A stretch of 64,000 nt of DNA from Adiantum capillus-veneris (GCA_014529385.2 CM043963.1:102280912-102344911); one strand, 5' to 3'. Shown: positions 1 through 12,100, numbered from the stretch's first letter. The notes: generated by a model not told the origin, from the sequence alone. Made by a program: numbers and translations.

Positions 1-12
1 GGGGGGAATATT

Positions 13-1264
13 TTCCACAAACCTTGAAGGAGGCAGCGAGGAAATGGTATTACCATTACCCTGCTTGCCATCTCAGATCATACAAAAAATTGCTTAAAGC
101 CTTCAGGTTGGAATATTCTGACAACACAACAGAGGGGATGAAGATATCCTCTGTGAACTAGATAAGATCAAACAGCGGAATCTATCAATCCGAAGTTATG
201 TGGAAAAGATCAAGGAGCTAACCAGGCAATTACAGGAACCGCCATCTGAGAAGAGGTTGAGGGCATGGTTTATGAATGGTTTTAGAAGCAAAAGCTTAGG
301 GAGCAAGAGGTACCAGCCCCTACCAAGAAATTCAATGATCTGGTCCAAAGGGCACTGAAGCTGGAACAGCAGGCCAAGAAGGAAAAGAGTCACAAAAAGA
401 GAAGGTTCTGCTACTGAAAGTTTTGATTCCAGTGAGGTGTCCAGTAGCTCCAAAAGCAAGTCTAATGAACAATCCAAGGAGAAGTCAAAGAAGGGATCTT
501 GGACTAAGAAAATTGAAGAAATGGCTAGACAGATTGCCAAAATTAGCCACACAAGACAGCCAGTTCGAAAGATGGAGACTTGGTGTTCGAAATGCAAATC
601 CAAGGACCATATCTCCAATGAATGTCCACAATGTACCTACTGTAAGGCTTTTGGTCATCTATGGAACAATTGTGGCATTAGGATTCACCACTTTAAGAAG
701 GGCAAAGATCTGTCAGTGGTCGCCTACACTGAACCAGTGAAGGTAGAACCCATCAAAGTAGCTCAAGAGGAGAGACCAGGTACCAGTGGTACTGGTCAGG
801 GACGTGGCCGATTCCAAATGGGTATGGGCCGAGGCAGAGGACGTGGAAACTTCCAGAATAGGAGCATGAATTGCTACACTTGTGGGAAGTATGGCCATTT
901 TGCATCCCAATGCCCAGATGCACCTGCAACTACTACTACTGAGGCTAAGGCACCAGAGCCAGACCTAGTACGGGTAGTCACCAGAAGCAAGGGTGTAGTG
1001 ATTGAAGAGATTTCAGATACTTCAGAAACACCAGTCAATCCTACCAGCAGCAAGTGGGCTCAACAAAGAGAAATTTGAAAGGCCAAAGGTAAAGAGAAGG
1101 TGGTAGATTAATGGCAACAGTAGAGGGAACTAGCGGCTAAAATCACGGAGGATTTAGCCAAGAAGCTGCCAGAGCAGCCAAAAAGTTCTGAAGCTAGAGT
1201 CATTCACAGGATACCAACCCAATCAACTGATAAGGATCAGTCAGTATCGGCCATACCAGAGACC
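13..1264 (+). pseudogene. gypsy gag: capsid-like domain plus three CCHC zinc knuckles
   Basis: Gag packages element RNA in virus-like particles. From 13 the frame reads a retrotransposon gag domain (motifs KWYYHYPA, FRLEY, then RSYVEKIKEL and LRAWFMNGF), with frameshifts near 130 and 420. The open stretch 437-1078 is Ser/Lys-rich, then has two adjacent CX2CX4HX4C knuckles (residues 50-63 and 66-79), a Gly/Arg-rich linker, and a third knuckle (CYTCGKYGHFASQC, about 869-915). The frame continues past TGA 1076, TAA 1109 and TAG 1121 straight into the protease region without a shift. All three stops fit Arg or Gln codons with one C-to-T change. Gag is fused to protease in one frame, as in many plant gypsy elements. 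Confidence 0.8.
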
Positions 1265-1969
1265 ATGCTGGCTGCGATACATGGACTAGCTAATGAACTG
1301 AGAGTTGATGGAAGGAGTAGAAGCACTGCAAAAGAGGAATGGCAGTGTGAAGATACCAGTTCTTCAAGCTCTGACAATCAGTCTGACCAAGAAAGAGAAG
1401 AAATTCATGTGAAAATTTGTGATAGAATTCAGAAGCTGACTATAGAGCTGGAGGATATCAGAAAAACCTTGCCTGAAGTGGCCAACTTTATCAGACAACG
1501 CAGGAAAGCTGAGGCGGAGGCCAACACAGTGGACCTGACGGCCGTCCGAGATGATGAAGTTTCACTTATTCAGGTGGACTACAAGGTTAGGAAGCAGTGG
1601 GAACCTCTCTCAAGTGTTATCTGGGATGGAGGAGCAGGAGTCAACATAATGGGAGTTCATCTCCAGTAGAGAATGGGTATCACTAATCTGAAGCGAGCAC
1701 CATTCAAAGTGCGAATGGCAGATCACAGAGTGGTACAGGCGATGGGTATGATTGAAAATATGCAGATAAGAGTTGGGAGGGAGAAATTCAGAACCAATTT
1801 CTTAGTTATGGATGTACAAGGGGCATATGGGATGCTGCTAGGGCGCCCATGGTTGAGAACAGCACATGCTGTTCATGACTATGCAAACCAAACATTAACC
1901 ATAGAAGGGGCCAGTGTGGCAGAATCCAAATCCAGACAAACAATACTAGGAGCTGGAGAAAAGAACTAA
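1265..1969 (+). pseudogene. gypsy retropepsin (aspartic protease)
   Basis: This segment has the retropepsin active-site motif WDGGAGVNIM (about 1622-1650) and, about 65 codons on, the second-half motif LLGRPWLRTA (about 1838-1867). Such proteases cut the Gag-Pol polyprotein. A TAG at 1667-1669 interrupts the frame between them, at a probable Gln. Translation stays in one frame to about 1900. A shift to the next frame near 1905-1920 is then needed to reach the polymerase spacer that starts before 2017. The fold is short and fits a half-retropepsin that works as a dimer, as is usual for the family. Confidence 0.7.
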
Positions 1970-3066
1970 GGCCGAAGGAGTTATGTCAGAAGTACAGAGC
2001 AAAGAAGATCGAGCGAATGTTAGCGGCCATGAACATATTCCCTTTGGCAGAGATTGACTTGAATGTAGTCTTGCTGAATAAAGAGCAGGCTGACAAGCAG
2101 AAAAGAAAATTCCCTGATCAATTTACTGAAATCAACACAGGGGAAAGAACAGTTCAACTAACGGCAAGGGTGTTGGAATCAGCTGATACTGGTCTGGTAG
2201 AGGAACTAGTACGTTCTGAAGAGTACCCAGTGGATCAGAATGCTGATTCAGAAATGAATGGACCATCCTAGGATTACGCTGAAGAGTCGACCAAACGAAA
2301 AGGAGGCGGGCCTAATTGGTTGCTTCCAGACGACCAAGAAGTGGAAGAGTGGAACCTAGGATCGGAGGATAATCCTAGGATGATCAAGGTCAACAAGCAT
2401 CTCAACCCGGAAATGAAGGAGAAGGCACATAAGATGTTCCAGAACTATAAAGATGCGTTTGCCTGGGAACATACAGATCTGAAGGGAGTGGATCCAGAAG
2501 TATGTCAGCACCGAATACCTCTGAAGCCAGATGCTAGGCCAGTACGACTGCAAAGATACCGGATGAACCCCAACTATGCAAAGAAGGTCAAAGAGGAGAT
2601 TGATGATCTTCTCAAGGCTGGGTTCATCACAGAGGTAGCCAATAGCTATTGGCTATTTCCCATAGTCGTCGTTCCCAAGAAGAATGGAAAATTGAGAGTT
2701 TGTGTCGACTATAGGAAACTAAACACCCAAACTATCAAAGATCCATTTCCCTTGCCTTTTACTGACATGTTTCTTGATGAGATCGCAGGATATGAAATGT
2801 ATAGCTTCATGGATGGTTACAGTGGCTATAACCAGTTATAGATTGCTCTTGAAGATAGAGCCAAGACCACTTTCATCACCGAGTGGGGAGCTTTCATGTA
2901 TCTGGTGATGCCTTTTGGCCTATGCAATGCACCAGCTACCTTTTAGCGGTGTATGATGGAGATGTTTAATGAATTCCTTCATCAGTTCCTCACCATTTTT
3001 ATGGATGACTTTACTGTCTATTCAGATGAGGAACAACACCTACTATTCCTAGAGATGGTTTTCATG
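1970..3066 (+). pseudogene. gypsy reverse transcriptase, first part (copy 1 of duplicated block)
   Basis: The protease-RT spacer ends in the typical YKDAFAW segment, followed by RT fingers and palm: VDPEVCQHRIPLKP, LRVCVDYRKLN, FMDGYSGYNQL. Stops at 2269 (TAG), 2839 (TAG, in YNQL*IA) and 2944 (TAG, in ATF*R) lie in the same frame. In gypsy RT the residues at the last two are almost always Gln. The catalytic DD motif appears as FMDDFTVYSD at about 2998-3027. The block from 2452 to 3066 is repeated immediately downstream, so this copy never reaches a thumb domain of its own. Confidence 0.8.
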
Positions 3067-3681
3067 GATGCGTTTGCCTGGGAACATACAGATCTGAAGG
3101 GAGTGGATCCAGAAGTATGTCAGCACCGAATACCTCTGAAGCCAGATGCTAGGCCAGTACGACTGCAAAGATACCGGATGAACCCCAACTATGCAAAGAA
3201 GGTCAAAGAGGAGATTGATGATCTTCTCAAGGCTGGGTTCATCACAGAGGTAGCCAATAGCTATTGGCTATTTCCCATAGTCTTCGTTCCCAAGAAGAAT
3301 GGAAAATTGAGAGTTTGTGTCGACTATAGGAAACTAAACGCCCAAACTATCAAAGATCCATTTCCCGTGCCTTTTACTGACATGTTTCTTGATGAGATCG
3401 CAGGATATGAAATGTATAGCTTCATGGATGGTTACAGTGGCTATAACCAGTTATAGATTGCTCTTGAAGATAGAGCCAAGACCACTTTCATCACCGAGTG
3501 GGGAGCTTTCATGTATCTGGTGATGCCTTTTGGCCTGTGCAATGCACCAGCTACCTTTTAGCGGTGTATGATGGAGATGTTTAATGAATTCCTTCATCAG
3601 TTCCTCACCATTTTTATGGATGACTTTACTGTCTATTCAGATGAGGAACAACACCTACTATTCCTAGAGATGGTTTTCAAA
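2452..3681 (+). repeat. 615-bp perfect-register tandem duplication inside gypsy RT
   Basis: Bases 2452-3066 and 3067-3681 are the same 615-bp block with only a handful of substitutions (for example gtcgtc/gtcttc, aacacc/aacgcc, cccttg/cccgtg, ggccta/ggcctg) and no indel. Since 615 is 205 codons, the frame is kept. The block starts at the YKDAFAW spacer and ends after the YxDD segment, so RT palm and fingers are doubled. Both copies carry TAG at matching sites (2839/3454 and 2944/3559), so these stops predate the duplication or were copied by gene conversion. Confidence 0.95.
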
Positions 3682-4153
3682 CGCTGTCAGGAGAAGAGGA
3701 TTTGTTTGAATCCATTCAAATCTGTTTTCCTAGTCTGGAAAGGACAGCTACTGGGACATGTGGTTTCCCGAAATGAAATAGAGATGGCCAATGACAAAAT
3801 TCAATGTGTTCAACAAGCTAAAGCACCCAGAAATGCTTCAGAATTGTACATAAGTTTGCTTCTCAAGCAGTACCACTATATGAGCTTACAAAGAAAACCA
3901 GTAAGTTCAACTGGACTGTTGAATGTGAGGAGAGCTTCCAAAATCTGAAAAAGGCCATTATCAGTAAACCAGTCCTTAGGCAGCCAAACTGGGATATTAT
4001 TTTCCACGTACATGTAGATGCTTCGGGATTGGCAATGGGGGCAATATTAGATCATCCAGATGGAAGGACTGATTATCCGGTTTATTTTGCCAGTCGTGCA
4101 GATTCAGTCAGGTTGAACAAGGCTATACAACTACTGAGAGAGAAGCCCTTGGA
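3067..4153 (+). pseudogene. gypsy reverse transcriptase copy 2 and start of RNase H
   Basis: The second duplicate runs on into RT thumb sequence absent from copy 1 (KRCQEKRICLNPFKSVFL, then LLGHVVS, about 3678-3770). A frameshift near 3840 moves to the frame carrying ASQAVPLYELTKK and ESFQNLKKAI, the RT-RNase H connection. RNase H begins with VDASGLAMGAIL at about 4015-4050. Another shift near 4110-4140 leads into the frame of the next segment. Stops at 3454 and 3559 mirror those of copy 1. Confidence 0.75.
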
Positions 4154-4807
4154 ATGGTTTTCAGCGCTACAAAGTTCAGGCATTACCTATTGGGAAAGTT
4201 GTTTCATTTTTATGTGGACCATCAGGCTCTTCTGTTTTTTATTAATAAAGTCATTATTCAAGGCAGGCTGATAAGATGGATGATGTTCCTAATGGAGTTT
4301 GAATTCAGAATTTTCCATAAGCCTGGCAAGAATCATTGTGGAGCTGATTTTCTCTCAAGAAGTACGGAAGGTTATTCAGAATCACCCTTGAGAGATGAAC
4401 CAGTAGACGCTGACTTATTTCAGTTAGAGGCAAAAGAATCAGTTGATCCTGAATGGTACGATATTTATCAATTTCTTTCCCAAGGTGCCTTTCCAGAGGA
4501 TTGGAAGCAAAACCAGAAGAAAGCTCTGATCATAAAAAGCTTGAAATTTACTATCATCGGAGGATTACTCTATCAACTAGGTGTGGATGGTATACTTCAA
4601 CGTTGTGTCCCTATGGAAGGAAGAATGCAAGTGATTTCAGAAGCACATAGTGGTGAATCTGGTGGACACTTTTTCAACGAAGTAACCTACAAGAAGATTC
4701 TGCAAGCTGGTCTGTGGTGGCAAACACTGATTGCTGATGTCAGAAGTTTTTGTAAAACTTGTGACATATGCCAAAGAATGGGTCGACCAACAGCTGTGCA
4801 GATATGA
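4154..4807 (+). pseudogene. gypsy RNase H (C-terminal part) and integrase zinc-binding domain
   Basis: The frame opens with the conserved EREALGMVFSATKFRHYLLG block of Ty3/gypsy RNase H (slightly upstream of 4154), then FYVDHQALLFFI and FHKPGKNHCGADFLSR, the usual end of RNase H. It continues into the integrase HHCC domain: the second His is in GGHFF and the Cys pair is in CKTCDICQRMGRP (about 4756-4790). A frameshift near 4770-4800 separates this from the catalytic core. Read with the neighbours it is one polyprotein broken by small indels. Confidence 0.75.
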
Positions 4808-5934
4808 CTCCTTTGACGCCAGTACAATCACTGGGAGTGTTCATGAAATGGGGACTAGATTTTATGGGACCTTTTAAGAAGGTTACCCCCAGGAAGAACA
4901 AGTACATAGTAATGGCTACTTGTTATGTAACTAAGTGGGTTGAAGCTAAGGCTCTTCCTGACAACACATCCAAGTCAACTGCAAGGTTTCTATTTGAGAA
5001 TATTGTCTGCCGATATGGATGTCCAGTCGAGATTGTGTCCGATCAAGGAACACATTTTATCAATGACACTATGGAAATCCTATTGTATATTCTTTCAGTC
5101 AAGCATCGAAAATCTACTCCTTACTATCCCAGATGCAATGGATAGGCTGAACGTAGCAACAAGACAATAAAGACTATTCTCACTAAGGTGGTGCAAAAGA
5201 AACCAGACCAGTGGGATTTGAAACTCCAGACTGCTCTATGGGCGTGTAGGACAGCTTATAAGGTCACTGCTAGAATGACACCATTCAGAATGGTGTATGG
5301 CACTGAAGCTGTGGTTCCTATGGAGTTTGTGATCCCAAGTCTGAGAATGGCTATGAAGTATGGCTTAGACTTCAACCACAATCTGAAAAAGCAACTAGAT
5401 GAACTGATGAAGTTAGATGAACTCAGGCAACGGGCTATGTTGGAACAAGAAATTGTTCAACAACAAAGAAAGCACTGGCATGATCGCCAAATTAAGGTTC
5501 GGGAATTTCAGAAAGGAGATTTAGTGCTTTTATATCAGTCTAGACTGGGTCTAAAGAAGCCAAACGTGAGGAAAGCCACTAAAGAACAGGCTGGCAATTC
5601 AAAGAAGCCAAAGACTACACTGACAAAGAGAAGTGTGTTTTTGAGGCAGATAGAAAGCCAAGTCAAGACAGTGAATACTGAGAAAGCTATAGTGATCCAA
5701 ACAGAGAAGCAACCTGCTCAGAAGACTGTGCCTAGCCAGTCAATAGGACAAAGTGCAGTTGCTACTAGTTCTAGAAAAGATCAGGCCAAGGCAGCAACTT
5801 CTGAGAAGGTAGCAGACCAGTCGGTGGACAAAGGCAAGGGCCAAGTGGACAAAGGCAAAGACCCAGCTTCTTCAACTTTGCCAGGTGGAGTTTCTACTCC
5901 AAATACTGAACACATTCTGCACCTGGTAAAATAG
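4808..5934 (+). pseudogene. gypsy integrase catalytic core and C-terminal region
   Basis: The RNase H-like integrase core shows all three acidic positions: Asp in WGLDFMGPF, Asp in VSDQGTHF, and Glu in NG*AERSN (about 5137-5160). TAG 5143-5145 replaces an almost invariant Gln. Sequence after it (TALWACRTAYKV, FRMVYGTEAVVPMEF) is typical of plant gypsy integrase. The C-terminal SH3-like part reads FQKGDLVLLYQSRLGLKK near 5500-5560. It then departs from the usual integrase tail into a Lys/Gln/Thr-rich linker up to TAG 5932. The linker leads in frame into the extra 3' coding region, as if pol and the extra protein had been fused by a deletion. Confidence 0.75.
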
Positions 5935-6324
5935 GACAAGTTGCAGCAAATGCAGACCCATCAACTGAAAGGGCATCTTCTGCTACGAAAAGCTGATTAT
6001 GCAACTTTACCTTATATGGCTCCAGTGACAATATATGAGCCTATTGATTCTGATCCAGTCTACAGCTAAGGACAAATGTTCAGTCCTCATACAGTCTTCT
6101 TGGAATACTATTGTCAGTTGTATGGGACAACTGGTGGAGGCTGCTAGGTCAGAAGATGAAGTGAAAAAGGTTAAAGCTGACTTGAAGGAGCCTGAAGATC
6201 AGATTCAAAAGCTCCAGAAAGCACGGGAAGAGCAGAACATACAACACAGGGTACTGGAAGCTCATTCAGAGAGGGTTAATGAGTTATTAAATAAGAAGCT
6301 AGCTAAGGCTGAATCTGAGATAAT
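5935..6324 (+). pseudogene. extra 3' coding region of gypsy element, part 1 (coiled coil)
   Basis: The pol frame continues past TAG 5932 and TAA 6067 (both plausible Gln codons), then a shift near 6120 gives the open stretch 6035-6337. That stretch holds a heptad-rich Glu/Lys/Leu segment (about residues 30-95; LKEPEDQIQKLQKAREEQN) predicted by eye as coiled coil. The copia element inserts within the codon run AESEI at 6324/6325, and the same frame resumes at 13545. I do not recognise a family. It lies where some plant gypsy lineages carry additional or envelope-like ORFs, but no signal peptide or membrane segment is visible. Confidence 0.55.
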
Positions 6325-6533
6325 TGTTGGGGTGTAGGCCAGGTGGCCGTGGGAAACCACCCTTGTACACTTGATTTCTCCTAATCAATATAGGGAGAAA
6401 AAGAGGAAGGGTTGACCTTTTCTCTTTCTTCTCCACTAACCCACATAGTGGCTGCCTGTGCATCTCCCCCTTCCCTATTCTCTTCTTCCCCCTCTCTTGC
6501 ACACACTCCGTACACGCACACGCGTACTCATCA
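6325..6533 (+). repeat. copia 5' LTR
   Basis: 209 bp beginning TGTTGGGGTGTAGG and ending GTACTCATCA. It is the same length as the 3' copy, with five substitutions. It is very short for a copia LTR and has no convincing TATA box; a pyrimidine-rich second half (about 6415-6505) is its main feature. Confidence 0.93.
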
Positions 6534-6535
6534 AT

Positions 6536-6547
6536 TGGTATCAGAGC
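6536..6547 (+). promoter_or_regulatory. primer binding site, initiator tRNA-Met type
   Basis: TGGTATCAGAGC lies two bases after the 5' LTR. This is the standard plant copia and gypsy primer site complementary to the 3' end of initiator tRNA-Met, where minus-strand DNA synthesis starts. Confidence 0.9.
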
Positions 6548-9169
6548 TGCGGTGACGAACCGCACGCGCGACCGCTCTTCGACGATCGACTCGAAAGCGA
6601 CAGAGCTTGCCGGCTATGGCGGAGCTCGGAGCTTGTACTTGAGCTTGGCGGTGACAGCGGATCCGGCACAGATAAGAAAGATCGGGCAAGGTCGACGCTT
6701 CCCGGCTTCATGACGTGTGCAACAACTCCATCGGAGAGGGAGTCTTGGGATTTTTGAAGGTTTGCAGGAAATTTGGCAGACCTATGTTTGCAAAGATTGG
6801 CTTGGAAGAGAGCCTTACAGGCTTGAGCATCAAGTGCTTCAAGGAATTGAGAGAATCGAGAGCAGGTTCTCAGGTTCTTAGAAGGGGTAGTCCAAGCAGA
6901 AGCTCCAGGTCAAATCGAGACCAAGGTCGACATAGAGAGTGGATCTTGGTGTGAGAGCATTGAAAAAGCTTACGAGTGTGTGTACACACACACACTCAGC
7001 GTCGAGGGCAGCAGTGTGACAAGCAAGGAGCAATTTGGGGAAGTCGAATCGAGGCTCCATAGGAGCTTGGAGGGAATTAGCAAACAGTGATAGGGGAAGA
7101 ATTTAGTTGAACCAAACACTACAGCATCATCGGACAGGACTGAAGTGAGTTGGAAGCTCATAGGAGAGAGAGTTTGTGCAAGCCGAAGCAGCCAGGTATC
7201 GACACCGAGCTGCAAAACAATCGAAGGCATTGATTATTTGGCGGGTAGCAAATCGACAGGCCAGCGCGTCGAGCAAAAGGGGAATTTGCAAGCAAATCGG
7301 ACCTGGAGTTGCAAGGCTTGGAGAAAAAAGCCAGGCCCATAAGCAGCAGCATGGATGCCTCTCTCCTCGACTGCCGTGAGCAGCAGAAGCCCGGCACCAA
7401 GCTTGAGAGCATGCAGTTTGTTGTAGCAGAGTGCTAATCGAACTGAGCCATTGAAGGGGAATTGGGTGCAACTGCAACCGAGTATAATCGAGCAGGACCA
7501 AGAAATCTGCAACAGGTTTAGCATAGGAGGGGGAGGTGGAGATGCATCCGAGTACCATATGGCCAATCTCGTCAATGCCATAGCAGTGCAACAGGCTGAC
7601 GTTGATGGTTTATCAACACACACACACACTCACTGTGTGTGTCCTACAGCTCGTCAACGTTGTCACAAGCAGTAAAAAGCAATTTTAAAAAAAAAAATCG
7701 ATTTACTTTTTTTTTGAGCCATAAAACTTCTTTGTGTGCAAGGGGCTATTCCCGCCCAAGGCCCTCGACAACCCGATCATTTCCCGACTCCAGCCTTGAC
7801 CCGGCTTGGACCTAGGGTTCACCAGAGCTATGAGGCCCGGAAGAATCAAAAGAAAGAGCGAGAGAGTGAGAGAGAGAGAGCTTGACACCGTGCTTGCGAG
7901 CGGGCACAAGTAACCGAGTCCAACAAGTTGAGAGCAATCTTTACAGACCGAGCAAGATCTACGATCGATACCGATACGACTCGATATTGGCCGCTCGAGC
8001 ATTGGCGTTTTACGGCTACTCGGCCAGCCACTTCCGCCCGGCGGCGGAAGGCGACATCGACATCGACACCGCTCATGCGCACCGGCTCGACACTCCTCAT
8101 TGCGGCGGATCTCCGACATCCGACCTAGACACCGGGCGCTTCCCCACACGAGCGTGTTCTCGCAATCAACGACCATGCTTGCGACATGCGCGGGTGAGGT
8201 ACCTCTATCATAGAGGAGTGACACCCGGCATTGGCACCAAGCGCACCGATCGCGCAGTACGACACAGTTTACGGATACGACACCTTTGGCGGCTATTCAA
8301 CTAGCATATTTCTACCCGGCGGCAGAAATCGGCACATAGCGACACCGACACACAGGTTACAGATTACAGGGGGGTTTTTCAGCCCATTCACTCAAAGATT
8401 CTCCAGGTTACTAGACACAGCGCTTTCACAGGCGATTTGGCAATCATTTCGACAGCAGATTCTTTGCGGACACATGCGTTGACCGATGCATTTTTTTATG
8501 AGCACACATAGTGCTACTGAGCTCTTTTGAGAGCAGATATCCCCGTAGGGATCACTTTCACTGCATGCAGCAGTTCTTGGCGCCTGTTTGAGCGCGGTTT
8601 TACTCATGTACGTTGAGTTGCGGACACTGCCCACTGTACTACGTGTGGAGCCATTTTTTGGCTGTTTTGGCAGTTTTTCCCGGCCTTTTCTGAGACTCGG
8701 ACCGGAAGAGCCCTTTCTGAGACTGTGGCTAGTCCATTTGTGTCTGCATTAGCCTTTTGGAGGGTCGATAGCGTGAGGTTTTCTTTGAGTTGGGGTGTGC
8801 TCGAATGTTGAGACACCTTCGGTGATACAAGTAGCTGGAGTTCCCCTTTTTCGGTACCCTCGCCATAGGATATGTATCTGGACAGTTATTTATGCTTTTG
8901 ACACCGAGTTGGCACTCACACATCAGTGGTTTTGTGCAGCAGATGCCCAATTAGTGCAGTTGGCACATTTACATGCATTTGAGTTGAGTTTTTGACTCCT
9001 CATACAATAAAGACTCTGCCGGATTTACTTCCCGCAGGTCGTGCCTTCCATAGTTGGCACTTTTGAGTCTATTTCGGTTGAGATTTTACTCCCACTACAA
9101 AGGTTACTCTGCCCAAATTTCTACAGCTTCTCGCCATAGTTTGGCACCTCTCAAACCCTCTTATCAGCA
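6548..9169 (+). other. 2.6-kb noncoding leader of the copia element
   Basis: Between the primer site and the gag start there is no long open frame; short ones occur on both strands with no domain. Short CA/GT runs sit at 6979-6995 and 7615-7642, and the segment 7860-8350 is GC-rich. Within it 7975-8075 and 8258-8355 look like a diverged duplication (TACGAC...GGCGGCTA...CCCGGCGGC). It is unusually long for a copia leader. It may be an acquired host segment or a regulatory/packaging region. Confidence 0.6.
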
Positions 9170-12100
9170 ATGGCTTCTTCTTCAAAAAAGGAGGAGTATT
9201 TCATTCGAAAGTTCAATGGCAGCAACTTCACCATGTGGAAAGAGCACATGAAAGATGTTTTGATAAAAAAAAGGCCTCTTAGAACCGTTGAAAGAGCGCG
9301 TAGAGGATGATGATTATACACAAGCTCAATGGGAGCTTTTGGATGCAAAAGCCATGGCTACGATACGTCTACATCTAGCCGAGTCAGTCTTCTTCACTAT
9401 CATAGGGAAGAAAACAACTAAGGAACTCTGGGATAGCTTATGTTCAGCATGGGAGAGCAAAAGTGCATCCAACAAAGTGTTTCTCATGAAAAATCTTATG
9501 AAGCTCAACATGAAAGAAGGTAGCACCGTTTCCAGTCATTTAAATGAGTTCAACTCCTTGTTCAGTCAGCTGACATCTCAGGGCTTTAAGGAGTTTGAAG
9601 ATGAACTCAAATCTATCTTCTTGTTATGCTCTCTACCCAGTTCATGGGATATCTTTTGCACAGCCATTAGCAATTCAGGCCCAAATGGCAAGTTAGAGTT
9701 CAATGCTGTCACAGATGCATTGCTCACTGAAGAGATTCGTCGTAAATCTCTCGATAATGCTAGTCATGGAGATGCATATATGGCTGGTAGTTCAACAAAG
9801 GCAAGAGGTCGTGACAAGAACAAATACAAAAGCAAAAGTAGAGAGCGAAATCCTCGTAGTCCTAGCAGACACAGGAACCAAAGTAGAGACCACAATGCCA
9901 AAAATGTCGAGTGTTACTATTGCCACAAGAAGGGTCATTACAAAAAGGAATGTCGCAGTTTCCTAAGAGATCAGAAAAACATGCAAAAGGATACTTCTGG
10001 CAAAGGCAAAAGTACAGTAAAGATTGAGGAGCTCAATATTGTTGAGTCTCCCATACCTATCACTGCAGTAGAGGATGCTCCTCCTCCAATGATGCTCATT
10101 ATGCCCACAGAGATTCATCTCGAGGTGACAGCAGATGCCTCAGATGTTCTCATTTTCACTTCAGATCTCACTTTAGATGCTTTGGTTGCACAGGATGAGG
10201 GTTATGCACAGAATTGGATCCTTGATTCTGGTGCAGGTTTTCATGTCACACCGCATAGAGAGTGGTTTTCCTCTTATGCATCCATGCATGGAATAGTCAA
10301 GCTTGGTGATTCCTATGAGCTTGACATTATTGGCATTGGTGATGTGAAACTTCAGATGCATAATGGCACTACTTTTGTGCTGCAGAATGTTAGACATGTG
10401 CCCAAGCTTACGAAAAGCTTTCTTTCTATAGGGCAATTGGATGACCTTGGCTACACTACAATTTTTGGTAATCGTTCTTGGATGATCCACAAGAACAACC
10501 TTATCATGATGAAAGGCAATAAAAATGGATCCCTGTACTCTTTGTTTGTTTCGAGTGTCGACGAACACTCTATCTATGTTGCCGAGCTGCCGTCTCCTGA
10601 GTTGTGGCATAGCCGGCTAGGGCATATTAGCCAAAAGGGAATGAAAACACTTCAGCGTTTTGGCTACTTACCTGTGTTAGATTACACGGACTTTCCATTG
10701 TGTGAGCATTGTCTGTATGGCAAACATACTAGATTGACATCTTCGCCATTGAATAAGAAACTAGGCGAACCTCTAGACTTGGTGCACAGTGATTTGTGTG
10801 GTCCGATGCCACATAAAACTCTAGGGGGGGCAAACTACTTTCTCACGTTCATAGATGATTCTACCAGAAAGGTGTGGATGTATCTCCTTAAGCGTAAGGA
10901 AGAAGTCTTTCCAACATTCCAAAAATTCCTCGCCATGGTTGAGAACCAATCAGGAACAAAGCTCAAAGCTTTTTGCACGAGCAATGGTGGAGAATATGTC
11001 TCCACAAAGTTCAAGGATTTTTGCAATAGAAGAGGCATTCGGCGGCAGTTTACTACTCCATACACACCTGCACAAAATGGGATAGCTAAAAGAATGAATC
11101 TTACGATTCAAGAGCGAGTTGTCTCTATGATGTCTATGGCGAAGCTTACTCCCGAATTTTGGGGGGAAGCTCTTCTGACAGCAGTGCACATCATCAACAG
11201 ATCACCTAGTTCTCCTTTGAATTTCAAAATTCCCAAGGAATTATGGACTGGAAAAAGGACAAGCTATGAGCATCTACGTGTATTTGGATGTGAGGCATAT
11301 GCACATGTGCCCAAAGAACTTCGTTGAAAGTTAGATCCCAAATCACACAAATGCATCTTTATTGGCTATGGTGCAAACGGCGAGATGGGATATCGTCTTT
11401 GGCACCCAGAATCAAACAAAGTCATTCGTAGCTCACATGTGATTTTCAATGAATCAAAAATGCACAAGAAGCCCATCAAAGATGTTGAGTACAGACGTGT
11501 TCGTTTTGAGGATGTAGCCTCCGAACCAACTCAGTTCAATAGTGTTGCACCTACTCCTCACGTGCAAGATACTACTATTGCTCCAGAGAGAGCAGAGTCT
11601 AGCAGTCAGGCACTGAGACGCTCTGAGAGAGTATCACGTGCGCCCGAGCGGGATATACACCACATTTTGGTCACTGACAGTGGAGAGCCAACCTGCTACA
11701 AAGAAGCAATACAAATGGAGGATAATGTTAGGTGGGAGCAGGCTATGCAATCAGAATACAATTTGATTGTAGCTAATGAGACATGGGATTTGGTTGAATT
11801 ACCAAAAGGCAAAAATGCTTTACCTTGCAAGTGGGTATACAAAAAGACGTATACAGCGGAAGATCCCGAGCCTAGATACAAGGCTTGTCTAGTTGCCAAG
11901 GGTTTCAAGCAGCAAAAAGGTGTGGATTTTGATGAGATTTTCTCTCCAGTAGTCAAGATGACTACACTTCGCACCGTGCTTGGCTTGGTTGCTATCCAGG
12001 ACATGGAACTTGTCCAAATGGATGTGAACACAATATTTCTTCACGGGGATCTAGATGAAGATGTCTACATGAAACAACCAGAGGGATTCGTATGTGAAAC

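Noticed and set aside
196-618. 140-codon minus-strand open frame
   Set aside because: Antisense of the gypsy gag; Leu/Phe-rich shadow of Lys/Glu-rich coding DNA.
7127-8224. Several 80-170-codon open frames on both strands in the copia leader
   Set aside because: They overlap one another, have no motif and no consistent codon signal; most likely chance frames in GC-rich DNA.
10173-10610. 145-codon minus-strand open frame
   Set aside because: Antisense shadow of the copia protease/integrase coding region.
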